A stretch of DNA of 64,000 bases. It comes from Lysobacter defluvii IMMIB APB-9 = DSM 18482. GTDB taxonomy: Bacteria; Pseudomonadota; Gammaproteobacteria; Xanthomonadales; Xanthomonadaceae. The position numbers and the translations under genes are program-made. Under the pieces are notes generated by a model. It was not told the DNA's origin and did no database searches. It saw only the letters and a list, made by a program, of their open reading frames with translations. The stretch spans positions 62,001 through 126,000 of the forward strand of contig NZ_AUHT01000012.1 of NCBI RefSeq assembly GCF_000423325.1. The letters are read 5' to 3'. Positions 1 through 9,283 of the stretch are shown here, in pieces (position 1 is the first letter of the stretch; every line of letters begins with the position of its first letter).

Positions 1-2054
1 CACTCCGGTGCGGAGTCCAGCAACGCCGAGTCGGAGAGGTCGGGCAGTCCGAGTTCCGGCATCCACGCGCGCAGACTGCGCACGCGGGCGCGCCACTGCT
101 CCAGCGCCGGCGTCCAGGGCAGGGCGCCGATGCCCAGCTGGCGGACCGCGTCGACCAGAGCCTCGGCGTAGCGGCTGCGGTCCGGTGTCGGCAACGGATG
201 GCGCTCCAGCACGATGCCGTCGAAGCGCCGCTCGCGGACCGCGACGATGCGGCGCGCGTCCCCGTCCCAGCGGACCTCGTCGGCCTCGGTGAAGCGCCCG
301 GGCCATTCGCGCTGGAGCCGTTCCGGATCCAGCGGTGCCGCCTGGAGGATGCGGGCCTGGCCACGGTCGCTGGCCGAGGGCAGGCGCAGGTCGGCGACCA
401 CCAGCCACGGCTCCCCGCGAAGGTTGCTGTCGGGGAGCAGCACGGCACTGCGCCCGCTGGCGAGCTGGTAGCGCTCCGGGTCGCTTGGATGCTGGCGGGC
501 GATGCGCTCGGGAAACGCGTGCGCGAGCAGGCCACCCAGCAAGTGGACGGGGGCTTCCGTGGGCCCACTCGCCTCAAGCCGCAGCCGGCGCCGCCACTGG
601 CGGGCGAGGACGTCGATCGCGGCGAGTGCACCGGCATTCCCGGCTGCGGAAACGGCACGCCCCCCGGCGCGGAACCCGGCGAGGGCGCGCCACCGGGCCG
701 GGAGCGCATCACCGCCGCCGCGCAGCGGGTCGCGTGATTCCAGAAGCGCCGCCAGGTCGCAGGCCAGCGCCTGCTCCCGCGGGTCGGAAGGGGCCAGCAG
801 CATCGCCGCCAGACGCGGATGCGTACCCAGGCCGAGCATGCGCCGTCCCAGTTCCGTCAGCGCGGAGCCCTGCAGCGCGCCCAACTGCGCCAGCAGTCCT
901 CGCGCCGCGGAGAGCGCGCCCGGTGGCGGCGGGTCGACGAAGCGCAGCCGGTCCGACCCCCACGCGGCCAGCTCGAGGGCCAGCCCCGCCAGGTCCACCT
1001 GCGCGATCTCCGGTCGGCGCTGCGGCTCGAGGCGTTGCGACTGGGGCCACAGCCGATAGGCCCAGCCTTCCGCGACGCGTCCGGCACGGCCGGCCCGCTG
1101 GTCGGCCGAGGCCTGGCTGATCGCCACCACGTCCAGTCGCGAAAACCCGCTGTTGGGGTCGAAGCGCGGCTCGCGCGCCAGGCCGCTGTCGACCACCACC
1201 CGGACGCCGGGGAGGGTGACGCTGGATTCGGCGACGTTGGTCGAAAGCACCACCCGCCGCGTGCCTGCGCCGGCCGGCTGCAGTACCCGCGACTGCAGTT
1301 CCACGGGAAGCTCGCCGTGCAGGGCGACCGCTTCCACGTCCGAGGGCACCCGGCCCGCGAGCAGCGCCTGCACGCGGCCGATCTCTCGCTGCCCCGGCAG
1401 GAACACCAGCACATCACCCGGATGGGCGGCCAGCGCGTGCTCGATGGCACGCACCACCTGGTGCTCCGTCTTTTCCTCGCGCCGGGCCGGGAAGTGCGAC
1501 ACCTCGACGGGGTAGCTGCGGCCAGCGCTCGACAGCCGCGGGGAGTCGATCAACGCTGACAGGCGCTCCCCGTCCAGCGTCGCCGACATCACCACGATGC
1601 GCAGTTCCTCGCGCAGCCCCGACTGCACGTCGAGCGCCAGCGCCAGTCCCAGGTCGCCTGCGAGATGGCGCTCGTGGAACTCGTCGAACAGCACCGCGCC
1701 GACGCCTTGGAGCGCCGGATCGTCCTGGATCATCCGGGTCAGGATCCCTTCGGTGACCACCTCGATGCGTGTATCCGCCGAAGTCCGGTTCTCGAACCGG
1801 ATGCGGTAGCCCACCGTCGCCCCGACCTCCTCCCCCAGCGCCTGTGCCATGAACCGCGCGGCCGCCCGTGCCGCCACCCGCCGCGGCTCCAGCATGAGGA
1901 TCCGCCGTCCTTCCAGCCACGGCGCGTCGAGCAGCGCCAGCGGCACGCGGGTGGTCTTGCCGGCCCCGGGCGGCGCCTCCAGCACCAGCCTCGGGTGCTT
2001 GCGCAGCGACTCCTTCAGACGCGGGAGCAGGTCATCGATGGGCAGCCAATCCAT
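1..2054 (-). CDS. hrpB: ATP-dependent helicase HrpB (5' part; runs off window start)
   Basis: A DEAH-box (SF2) helicase of the HrpB type, predicted to unwind nucleic acid in the cytoplasm; its physiological role is poorly defined in most bacteria. The frame is open from the ATG at 2054 to the window edge, giving 684 residues of a family that is usually about 820 long, so only the C-terminal part is missing. Visible motifs are Walker A GAGKTT near residues 30-35, motif Ia LEPRRVAARAAA near 55-66, motif II DEFH at 124-127 and motif III SAT shortly after; QRAGRAGR (motif VI) follows further on. The hexamer TATCAT ends six bases before the ATG and no Shine-Dalgarno is visible, which suggests a leaderless transcript. 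It is divergent from tatD with 77 bp between the two start codons. The assignment to HrpB rather than HrpA rests on the short N-terminus and overall length. Confidence 0.9.
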   Translation of the reverse strand, partial: MDWLPIDDLLPRLKESLRKHPRLVLEAPPGAGKTTRVPLALLDAPWLEGRRILMLEPRRVAARAAARFMAQALGEEVGATVGYRIRFENRTSADTRIEVVTEGILTRMIQDDPALQGVGAVLFDEFHERHLAGDLGLALALDVQSGLREELRIVVMSATLDGERLSALIDSPRLSSAGRSYPVEVSHFPARREEKTEHQVVRAIEHALAAHPGDVLVFLPGQREIGRVQALLAGRVPSDVEAVALHGELPVELQSRVLQPAGAGTRRVVLSTNVAESSVTLPGVRVVVDSGLAREPRFDPNSGFSRLDVVAISQASADQRAGRAGRVAEGWAYRLWPQSQRLEPQRRPEIAQVDLAGLALELAAWGSDRLRFVDPPPPGALSAARGLLAQLGALQGSALTELGRRMLGLGTHPRLAAMLLAPSDPREQALACDLAALLESRDPLRGGGDALPARWRALAGFRAGGRAVSAAGNAGALAAIDVLARQWRRRLRLEASGPTEAPVHLLGGLLAHAFPERIARQHPSDPERYQLASGRSAVLLPDSNLRGEPWLVVADLRLPSASDRGQARILQAAPLDPERLQREWPGRFTEADEVRWDGDARRIVAVRERRFDGIVLERHPLPTPDRSRYAEALVDAVRQLGIGALPWTPALEQWRARVRSLRAWMPELGLPDLSDSALLDSAPE

Positions 2055-2060
2055 TTCCGA

Positions 2061-2066
2061 ATGATA
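2061..2066 (-). promoter_or_regulatory. -10-like element for a leaderless hrpB transcript
   Basis: TATCAT on the minus strand, followed by six bases and then the hrpB ATG. A start site about seven bases downstream of the hexamer would fall on the initiation codon. No clear -35 element is visible. This is inference from spacing only. Confidence 0.4.
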
Positions 2067-2119
2067 GAAGCCCGCGCCACCCGCCTCGCGGCAGCCGGCT
2101 CCCAGCCGCGACCCCCCAC

Positions 2120-2125
2120 TACAAT
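2120..2125 (+). promoter_or_regulatory. -10-like element for a leaderless tatD transcript
   Basis: TACAAT (five of six consensus positions) lies six bases before the tatD ATG at 2132. There is no room for a ribosome-binding site, so the predicted transcript starts at or next to the A of the start codon. No -35 match is evident. Confidence 0.45.
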
Positions 2126-2131
2126 GGCGCC

Positions 2132-2929
2132 ATGGAATTGATCGACATCGGCGCCAACCTCACCCACGAATCCTTCGACCACGACCGCGACGCGATGATG
2201 GCCCGCGCCCGCCAGGCCGGCGTGGTGCAGATGGTCGTGACCGGTGCCAGCCGCGAACACTCTCCGCTGGCGCTCGAGCTGGCCCGCGCGCACCCGGGCG
2301 AACTGTTCGCCACCGCCGGCGTGCACCCGCACCACGCGAGCGAGTACACCAGCGAGTGCGATGCCGAGATGCGCCAGCTGCACACGAATGCGGAGGTGGT
2401 CGCGGTGGGCGAGTGCGGGCTGGACTACTTCCGGGACTTCTCACCGCGGCCCGCACAGCGGCGTGCGTTCGAAATGCAGCTGCAGATCGCGGTCGACACC
2501 GGCAAGCCGCTGTTCCTGCACCAGCGCGACGCGCACGCCGACTTCATGGCGATCATGCGCGGGTTCCGAGACCGCATCGGGCCCGCGGTGGTGCACTGCT
2601 TCACCGGCACCCGCGAGGAGCTGTACGACTACCTCGACAATGACTGGCACGTCGGCATCACCGGCTGGCTGTGCGACGAGCGCCGCGGGCAGCACCTGCG
2701 CGAGATGGTCAGGGACATTCCCGCGAACCGGCTGATGGTCGAGACCGACTCACCCTACCTGCTGCCGCGCACGCTGCGGCCGATGCCGAAGGACCGGCGC
2801 AACGAGCCGATGTTCCTGCCGCACATCGTGGAGGAGCTGGCACGCGACCGCGGGGAGGATGTCGCGGTGACCGCCGCCAATGCGACCGCCACGACGCGCG
2901 CCTTCTTCAGGCTGCCAACACCGGGGTGA
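2132..2929 (+). CDS. tatD: TatD family metal-dependent hydrolase/DNase
   Basis: 265 residues, the normal length for TatD. It aligns along its whole length with E. coli TatD as I recall it: DIGANLTHESF at the N-terminus, the metal-binding blocks GVHPHHA and GECGLDYFR, then HCFTGTREE, ITGWLCDERRG and the C-terminal TDSPYLLPR with the catalytic Asp. Family members are TIM-barrel metallohydrolases with 3'-5' exonuclease activity on DNA, linked to repair of oxidative damage. As in the E. coli protein, the N-terminal HxH metal motif of other members is replaced by NLT, so this is the TatD rather than the YcfH/YjjV branch. It is a single gene, divergent from hrpB, with a leaderless-type promoter. 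The next gene (yadH) is convergent, nine bases away. Confidence 0.92.
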   Translation: MELIDIGANLTHESFDHDRDAMMARARQAGVVQMVVTGASREHSPLALELARAHPGELFATAGVHPHHASEYTSECDAEMRQLHTNAEVVAVGECGLDYFRDFSPRPAQRRAFEMQLQIAVDTGKPLFLHQRDAHADFMAIMRGFRDRIGPAVVHCFTGTREELYDYLDNDWHVGITGWLCDERRGQHLREMVRDIPANRLMVETDSPYLLPRTLRPMPKDRRNEPMFLPHIVEELARDRGEDVAVTAANATATTRAFFRLPTPG

Positions 2930-2938
2930 GGGCCCCCC

Positions 2939-3712
2939 TCAGCTGCGCAACCCGGTCCCCCGCTTCAGCAGCCACAGGCCCAGGCCCCCCAGTACGGCCA
3001 CGAACCCGAGCATCAGCGCGTAGCTGGTCCACAGCGGCACGTCGCTGCTGCCCAGCAGCCCGTGGCGCATGGCGTTGACCATGTAGAAGATCGGGTTGGC
3101 CTTCGTCATCGCCTGCGCCCAGCCGGGCAGCAGGGTGATCGAATAGAACACGCCGCCCAGGTAGGTCAGCGGGGTCAGGATGAAGGTCGGCACGATCGCC
3201 ACGTCGTCGAACTTGCGCGCGAACACCGCGTTGATGAAGCCGGCCAGGGCGAAGATCAGCGAGCCCAGCCCGAGCGTGGTCACCGCCACCAGCGGATTGG
3301 CGATGCGCACGTCGGTGAACAGCGAGGCGATCAGCATCACGATCACGCCGACCGCCAGCCCGCGCGCCATCGCGCCGGCGACATAGCCGCCGAGGATCAC
3401 CCAGTTGGGCATCGGGCTGACCAGCAACTCCTCGACGTAGTGGCCGAACTTGGCGCCGAAGAAGCTGGAGGCGATGTTGCCGTAGCTGTTCTGGATCACG
3501 CTCATCATCACCAGCCCGGGGACGATGAAGTCCATGTAGCCGATGCCGTCCATCGTCCCGATGCGCGAGCCGATCAGCCCGCCGAAGATCAGGAAGTACA
3601 GCGTCATGGTGATCGCCGGCGGCACCAGGGTCTGCGCCCAGATGCGCATGATCCGGCTGATCTCGCGGCGCGCGATGGTGTGGATGGCGACCAGGTTGGC
3701 GCGGGTGCTCAT
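2939..3712 (-). CDS. yadH: ABC-2 type exporter permease (YadH-like)
   Basis: 257 residues, an inner-membrane ABC-2 permease with about six hydrophobic segments. It matches the E. coli YadH pattern closely: QTLVPPAITMTLYFLIFG near the N-terminus, the central MMSVIQNSYGNIASSFFG, LTPLTYLGGVFYS, and a C-terminus ending RGTGLRS. The ATG at 3712 overlaps the stop of the ATPase gene by four bases (ATGA), so the two are translationally coupled and form one exporter. The exported substrate of YadGH systems is unknown. A longer upstream reading of this frame would run antisense through the next genes and has no protein-like composition, so the short start was chosen. Confidence 0.9.
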   Translation of the reverse strand: MSTRANLVAIHTIARREISRIMRIWAQTLVPPAITMTLYFLIFGGLIGSRIGTMDGIGYMDFIVPGLVMMSVIQNSYGNIASSFFGAKFGHYVEELLVSPMPNWVILGGYVAGAMARGLAVGVIVMLIASLFTDVRIANPLVAVTTLGLGSLIFALAGFINAVFARKFDDVAIVPTFILTPLTYLGGVFYSITLLPGWAQAMTKANPIFYMVNAMRHGLLGSSDVPLWTSYALMLGFVAVLGGLGLWLLKRGTGLRS

Positions 3713-4701
3713 GCCTGGTCCCCCCCCTGGCCCGGGGCGGCGACGGTGCGCACGAACAGCTCCTCCAGGCGGTTGCTGCGGGTACGCATGGAGCGCACGC
3801 GGATGCCCGCGGCGTCGAGCGCGGCGAAGACGCGGTTGAGGTTCATCGATCGCGGCATGTCCAGCTCGAGGGTGTGGCGGTCCGGGGCGACGAGGGTGGC
3901 GCCCTCGACCGGGGGCAGCACCGCCGGCAGCTCGCCGTCGATGTCGAGCACGAAGCCCTCCACGTCCAGCCGCGCCAGCAGCGACTTCATCGGACCGCTG
4001 GCGACGATCTCGCCGTGGTTGATGATCGCCAGGTTGCGGCACAGGTACTCGGCTTCCTCGAGGTAGTGGGTGGTCAGGATGATGGTGGTGCCGTCGGCGT
4101 TGATCTGGCGCAGGGTGCGCCACATGTCGCGGCGGATCTCGATGTCCACGCCGGCGGTGGGCTCGTCCAGGATCAGCAGCCGCGGCCGGGTCATCATCGC
4201 CCGGGCGATCATCAGCCGCCGCTTCATGCCGCCCGACAGGGTGCGGCTGGACACGCCGGCCTTCTCCCACAGGTGGGCGCGGCGCAGCTCGGCCTCGGCG
4301 CGGCTCGCCGCCTCCCGGCGCGAAACGCCGTAGAAGCCCGCGTAGTTGACGAGGATGTCGAGCGGCTTTTCGAAGGTGTTGAAGTTGATCTCCTGCGGAA
4401 CCAGGCCGATCTGCCGCATCGCCGCGCCGCGCCTTGCGGTGATGTCGGTACCGAACACCTCGACGGTGCCGGAGGTCGGGTTCACCAGCGAGCTGACGAT
4501 GCCGATCATCGTGCTCTTGCCCGCGCCGTTGGGGCCGAGCAGGGCGAAGAAGTCGCCCTCGGCCACTTCCAGGGACACGCCCTTCAGGGCCTGGACACCG
4601 TTGTCGTAGGTCTTGCGCAGGTCGCGGATGGACAAGGCCGGCACGGCGGCGGACGGGTCCGCCGCGTGCCCGGCGGCATCCGCCGTCGGGGTCTGGATCA
4701 T
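3709..4701 (-). CDS. yadG: ABC exporter ATP-binding protein (YadG-like)
   Basis: 330 residues. It is the ATPase that powers the YadH permease encoded next to it. Walker A GPNGAGKST, the ABC signature LSGGMKRR, Walker B LLILDEPTAGVD and the switch His in LTTHYLEEAE are all visible. After the nucleotide-binding domain there is a C-terminal extension of about 90 residues with SNRLEELFV near the end, which matches E. coli YadG. The start was placed at the ATG giving MIQTPTADAAG; an earlier in-frame ATG would add about 68 Arg/Gly-rich residues that look like noncoding translation. The pair is transcribed divergently from the oxidoreductase gene. Confidence 0.92.
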   Translation of the reverse strand: MIQTPTADAAGHAADPSAAVPALSIRDLRKTYDNGVQALKGVSLEVAEGDFFALLGPNGAGKSTMIGIVSSLVNPTSGTVEVFGTDITARRGAAMRQIGLVPQEINFNTFEKPLDILVNYAGFYGVSRREAASRAEAELRRAHLWEKAGVSSRTLSGGMKRRLMIARAMMTRPRLLILDEPTAGVDIEIRRDMWRTLRQINADGTTIILTTHYLEEAEYLCRNLAIINHGEIVASGPMKSLLARLDVEGFVLDIDGELPAVLPPVEGATLVAPDRHTLELDMPRSMNLNRVFAALDAAGIRVRSMRTRSNRLEELFVRTVAAPGQGGDQA

Positions 4702-4846
4702 GCGGTTGCTGCCTGTGCTTGGGAGGCGGGGCAACGCGGGCCCCGCAGGGACCGCGGTAGTATAGGGGGCTGGCTGCAGCGGCCCACGGCACGCAGTATT
4801 CCGCGCCGCCGCACGCCTCCCCCTTCCACGCCTGCAGGCCCCCTCC

Positions 4847-5614
4847 TTGGCGATCCCGCGTTTTCCCCTCAAGCTCGAGTCCTGGCGCCCCCTGGCGCCC
4901 GGCATCTGCCATTACGTGTTCCGCCGCGACGACGGCCAGCCGCTGCCGTTCCTGCCCGGGCAGTTCATCCAGGTGCACTTCCAGTACGCCGATGGCACCG
5001 AGACCAAGCGCAGCTATTCGCTCGCGACCGTGCTCGAGCAGGGCAGTGAAGCGGCCACGTTGGTCGAGATCGCGGTCAGCTTCGTTCCCGGCGGTGCGGC
5101 CACCGCGCTGTTCGAGGGGCTCGAGGTGGGGGACAGCGTCCAGGCCAGCGGGCCGTTCGGGCGCTTCTGCCTCATGCCGCAGGACGACAACCGGCGCTAC
5201 CTGCTGATCGCCACCGGGACCGGCGTCACCCCGTACCGGTCGATGCTGCCGCTGCTGGAGCAGGCGATCGCCACCCGCGGCGTCCAGGTCGTGCTGCTGC
5301 AGGGTGCGCGGCGGCCGGAGGAGCTGCTGTACGGCGACGAGTTCCGCGCCTTCGCCGACCGGCATCCCGACCACGTGCGCTACCTGCCGTGCTTCTCGCG
5401 GGAAATGCCGCGCGAGGGCTCCGCGCACGCACATCCGGACGTACGTCGCGGCTACGTGCAGCAGTGCCTGGACAGCCTGGCGCCGGATCCGGGCGGCGAC
5501 ATCGCCTACCTGTGCGGAAACCCCAACATGGTGGACGCCGCCTTCCAGGAACTCCGCGACGCGGGCCTGGAGCCGCGGCAGATCCGGCGCGAGAAGTACG
5601 TCAGCTCCAAGTAG
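4847..5614 (+). CDS. Ferredoxin-NADP reductase family oxidoreductase
   Basis: 255 residues with the two-domain flavoprotein reductase fold. An N-terminal FAD-binding barrel contains the RSYSLA flavin motif near residues 53-58. The C-terminal NAD(P)-binding domain contains GTGVTPYRSM and LCGNPNMVD. Length and motifs fit the bacterial subclass of ferredoxin/flavodoxin-NADP+ reductases, which move electrons between NADPH and ferredoxin or flavodoxin in the cytoplasm. The C-terminal residues after the nicotinamide site (EKYVSSK) resemble those of Fpr-type enzymes, but the electron partner cannot be read from sequence. The predicted start is a TTG with a weak ribosome site (CCCTCC upstream gives little), so the exact N-terminus is uncertain; an early ATG is absent in this frame. 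Confidence 0.82.
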   Translation: MAIPRFPLKLESWRPLAPGICHYVFRRDDGQPLPFLPGQFIQVHFQYADGTETKRSYSLATVLEQGSEAATLVEIAVSFVPGGAATALFEGLEVGDSVQASGPFGRFCLMPQDDNRRYLLIATGTGVTPYRSMLPLLEQAIATRGVQVVLLQGARRPEELLYGDEFRAFADRHPDHVRYLPCFSREMPREGSAHAHPDVRRGYVQQCLDSLAPDPGGDIAYLCGNPNMVDAAFQELRDAGLEPRQIRREKYVSSK

Positions 5615-5642
5615 GCCGGACGGCCCGGCCGGCAGCTGCCCG

Positions 5643-5678
5643 TTGACACGGCCACGGTGTATTGGTTTATTAATACAC
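5643..5678 (+). promoter_or_regulatory. Promoter with palindromic operator for the hydrolase-natAB operon
   Basis: A perfect -35 TTGACA (5643-5648) is followed after 17 bases by TTTATT (5666-5671), four of six -10 positions. Overlapping the -10 is an inverted repeat with 7-bp arms, GTGTATT (5657-5663) and AATACAC (5672-5678), separated by eight bases. Its position suits a repressor operator (for example of GntR or TetR type), but no regulator gene is adjacent. Confidence 0.6.
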
Positions 5679-5736
5679 GTTGCTTGTGGCGGTGCCGCGT
5701 GGCGCCGCCGGATCTTCCCACTCCAGAGGACTCCTC

Positions 5737-7251
5737 ATGAGAGCTGACCTTCGCTTGCCCTGCACGGCAGGCCTGCTGGCGCTGGCGCTCGCCGGCTGCG
5801 ACCCGGCGGCGCCCGACCCGGCACCGGTGCAGGACACCACGACCGTGCGCCTGGGCGACGTCGCCTTCGAGCCCTGCTCGCTCAGCGCCCCCATGGGCAA
5901 CGCCGTCGAAGCGCGCTGCGCCACCATCGAAGTGCCCGAGGACCACGGGCAGCCCGACGGCCGCCGCATCGAACTGGCGGTCGCCTGGGTGGAATCCCGC
6001 GGCAATGCCCAGCCGGACCCGGTGGTGATGATCGCCGGCGGGCCAGGGCAATCGGCGCTGGAGTCCTACCCGCTGCTGCATCGCGCCTTCCGCGACACGC
6101 TTCGCAACCGCGACGTGCTGCTGGTGGATGCGCGCGGGACCGGTGGCTCGAACCTGCTCGCCTGCCGGGACGAGGAAGGCAACAACGCCTTCACCGATCC
6201 GGAAGACCACAGCGCGGAGGGGGCCCGCCGGTTCGCCGAAGCGTGCCGCGACCAGTTGTCGGAGCAGGCGGACCTGCGGTTCTACGGTACCGCCGATCAC
6301 GTCCGGGACCTCGAGCTGGTGCGCCAGCGGGTGGGCGCGCCGCAGTTGAACCTGGTCGGCATCTCCTACGGCACCCGCGTGGCCCAGCAGTACGCCGCGG
6401 CGTATCCGGCGCACACGCGCACGGTGCTGCTGGACGGCGTCGTGCCCAACGACCTTCCGCTGGGTTCCGAGCACGCGGTCAACCTGGAGGACGCGCTGGA
6501 GGTGCTGTTCCAGCGCTGCCGCGACGACTCCGCCTGCGCGGGGAACCTGGGCGATCCGGCGGACAACCTCGCGATCGTGCTCGAACGGCTCGAAGCCGGC
6601 GGCCTGGAACCGGTCGAGTACCGCGACCCGGTCAGCGGCCAATGGACCAGCGAGGTACCCGAATACGGGCACCTCGCGGCGCTGCTGCGCATGTACGCCT
6701 ACCAGCCCGCGGCGACGGCGACCCTGCCGTTGCTGCTCAGCGAGGCCCGGGAGGGCCGCTACCAGTCGCTGCTCGCACAGGCACGGATGCTGATGGGCGA
6801 CCTGGGCGACTCGATCGCCCACGGCATGCAGCTGTCGGTCACCTGCACCGAGGACTATCCCGACCTGCAGGACCGCCCCGGTGACGCCGGCACCGTCCTG
6901 GGCACCGAGCTGCTGGACTTCACCCGCGCCCAGTGCGAGGCGTGGCCGCGCGGCAAGCGAGCGCCCGGCTTCCGCGAGCCGCTGGCCACCGACGTGCCCC
7001 TGCTGGCCATCAGTGGCGAGTTCGACCCGGTCACCCCGCCGCGCTACGGCGAAGCGGTGGCCGCCGGGCTGCCCAACGCGCGGCACCTGGTGCTGCCGGG
7101 CCAGGGCCACAACGTGCTGCCCGCCGGCTGCATGCCGTCGCTGGCGGCGCAGTTCTTCGAATCCGCCGATGCGTCGACGCTCGACGCGTCGTGCCTGGAA
7201 CGCCTGCAACCCGTGCCGCCGTTTGCCGGCACCTATGGCTGGGAGCCCTGA
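5737..7251 (+). CDS. Alpha/beta-hydrolase lipoprotein (TAP-like, prolyl aminopeptidase-type)
   Basis: 504 residues. The N-terminal signal peptide ends in a lipobox (LALAGC, Cys near residue 21), so the protein is probably a membrane-anchored lipoprotein facing the periplasm. The fold is an alpha/beta hydrolase of the tripeptidyl-aminopeptidase-like (TAP) group: oxyanion region IAGGPGQSA, nucleophile elbow GISYGTR, a late acid block SGEFDPVTPP and the catalytic His in GQGHNVLP. The likely reaction is serine-dependent cleavage of peptide or ester bonds; the substrate is unknown. The ATG at 5737 was chosen because AGAGGA lies at good spacing and because the signal peptide begins there. The stop codon is one base from the natA-like ATG, so the hydrolase is cotranscribed with the following ABC system. 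Confidence 0.85.
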   Translation: MRADLRLPCTAGLLALALAGCDPAAPDPAPVQDTTTVRLGDVAFEPCSLSAPMGNAVEARCATIEVPEDHGQPDGRRIELAVAWVESRGNAQPDPVVMIAGGPGQSALESYPLLHRAFRDTLRNRDVLLVDARGTGGSNLLACRDEEGNNAFTDPEDHSAEGARRFAEACRDQLSEQADLRFYGTADHVRDLELVRQRVGAPQLNLVGISYGTRVAQQYAAAYPAHTRTVLLDGVVPNDLPLGSEHAVNLEDALEVLFQRCRDDSACAGNLGDPADNLAIVLERLEAGGLEPVEYRDPVSGQWTSEVPEYGHLAALLRMYAYQPAATATLPLLLSEAREGRYQSLLAQARMLMGDLGDSIAHGMQLSVTCTEDYPDLQDRPGDAGTVLGTELLDFTRAQCEAWPRGKRAPGFREPLATDVPLLAISGEFDPVTPPRYGEAVAAGLPNARHLVLPGQGHNVLPAGCMPSLAAQFFESADASTLDASCLERLQPVPPFAGTYGWEP

Positions 7252-7252
7252 C

Positions 7253-7995
<743 letters not shown>

Positions 7996-7999
<4 letters not shown>

Positions 8000-9195
8000 A
8001 CGCCAAGCGCACACCCACGAGCCTGGCGACGGTGCTCGCCGTGGCCCGCAAGGAACTGCTCGACCTGTTCCGCGACCGCCGCACCGTGATGCTGGGCCTG
8101 CTGATGGGCCCGATCCTGATGCCCGCGCTGATCCTCGGCATGGGCAGCATGGCCGACAGCCGCATGCGCACCCAGCTGGAGTCCACGCTGGAGCTGCCGG
8201 TGGTGGGCGCCGACCGCGCGCCGAACCTGGTCAACCACCTGCGCAGCCGCAACATCGAAGTCCTGCCGCCCCCGGACGATGCCGAGGCGGTGGTCCGCGA
8301 CCAGGAGCACGACGTGGTCCTGGTGATCAGCGAGGAGTTCGGCGAGGACTGGCGCGGCAGCCGCAACGCGCGGGTGGAGCTGGTCCACGACAGCTCCCGG
8401 CGCGACTCCGACATCCCGGTGGGCCGCGTCCGAAGTGCCGTCGAGGAATACGGGGCCACCGTCGGCGTGCTGCGGATCATGACCCGCGGGACCAGTCCGG
8501 TGATCGGTACCCCGGTTACGGTCGCCCAGCGTGACATCGCCACGCCGGAAGCCCGTCGCGGCATGCTGCTGGCCGCGTTTCTGCCCTACCTGCTGATCCT
8601 GTCGGCGTTCCTGGGCGGCGCCTACCTGGTGGTCGACGTCACCGCCGGCGAGCGCGAGCGCCAGTCGCTGGAGCCGCTGCTGGCCACCCCGGCCTCGCGA
8701 AGCGCGATCATGAGCGGGAAGATCGTCGCCGCCTGTGCCTTCGGCATGCTCAGCCTGCTGCTGATCCTGCTGGCCTTCAAGATCAGCTTCCAGTTCGCCG
8801 GCGGGGTCATGGCCCAGGTCGACGTGAGCTGGCCGGTGATGGCGCAGCTGCTGCTGGTCCTGCTGGTGATGGTCCTGATCGGCACCACGCTGCTGACGCT
8901 GATCTCCGCCAGCGTGAAGTCGGTGAAGGAGGCGCAGAGCTACATGAGCGTGCTGATACTGCTCCCGATCGTGCCGACCCTGATCCTGATGGTGAACCCG
9001 TTGAAGGACGAGGCCTGGCAATACGCGGTGCCGTTCCTGGCCCAGAACCAGATGATCACGGCCCTGGTCCGCAACGACCCGATCAGCCTGTCGCAGTGGG
9101 GCATCTACCTGGGTGCCGGCCTCGCCACCGGGCTGGTGCTGTGGCTGCTGGCAGCGCGGCTGTACCACCGGGAGAAGCTGGCCATCTCGGCCTGA
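7996..9195 (+). CDS. ABC transporter permease (NatB-like)
   Basis: 399 residues. The N-terminal hydrophobic segment (LGLLMGPILMPALILG) is followed by about 150 residues of soluble, probably extracytoplasmic sequence and then about five closely spaced membrane segments. That is the topology of NatB and other ABC-2 type permeases. The block VDVTAGERERQSLEPLL between membrane segments is typical of the family. Translation is coupled to the ATPase by a four-base overlap. With the hydrolase it forms a three-gene unit behind the promoter at 5643. NatB partners extrude sodium or export small amphiphiles; the actual substrate is not evident. Confidence 0.85.
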
Positions 9196-9201
9196 TGCAT
9201 C

Positions 9202-9232
9202 AAGGGCCCGGCTGGATTCCGGCCGGGCCCTT
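9202..9232 (+). terminator. Hairpin after the natAB operon
   Basis: An 11-bp perfect stem (AAGGGCCCGGC paired with GCCGGGCCCTT) with a nine-base loop, then TTCC. It lies between convergent genes and reads similarly on both strands, so it may terminate both. The U-tract is short. Confidence 0.55.
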
Positions 9233-9283
9233 CCGTGCGGGAGCGTGATCCGGCGCCCTCCCCGGGCGCTCCGTTCGTCCGGC

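Noticed and set aside
2939-5434. Long open frame (831 codons) on the minus strand spanning the yadG, yadH and reductase genes
   Set aside because: Only its C-terminal 257 residues (YadH) look like protein. The rest is Arg/Gly/Pro-rich antisense to real genes, a product of high GC.
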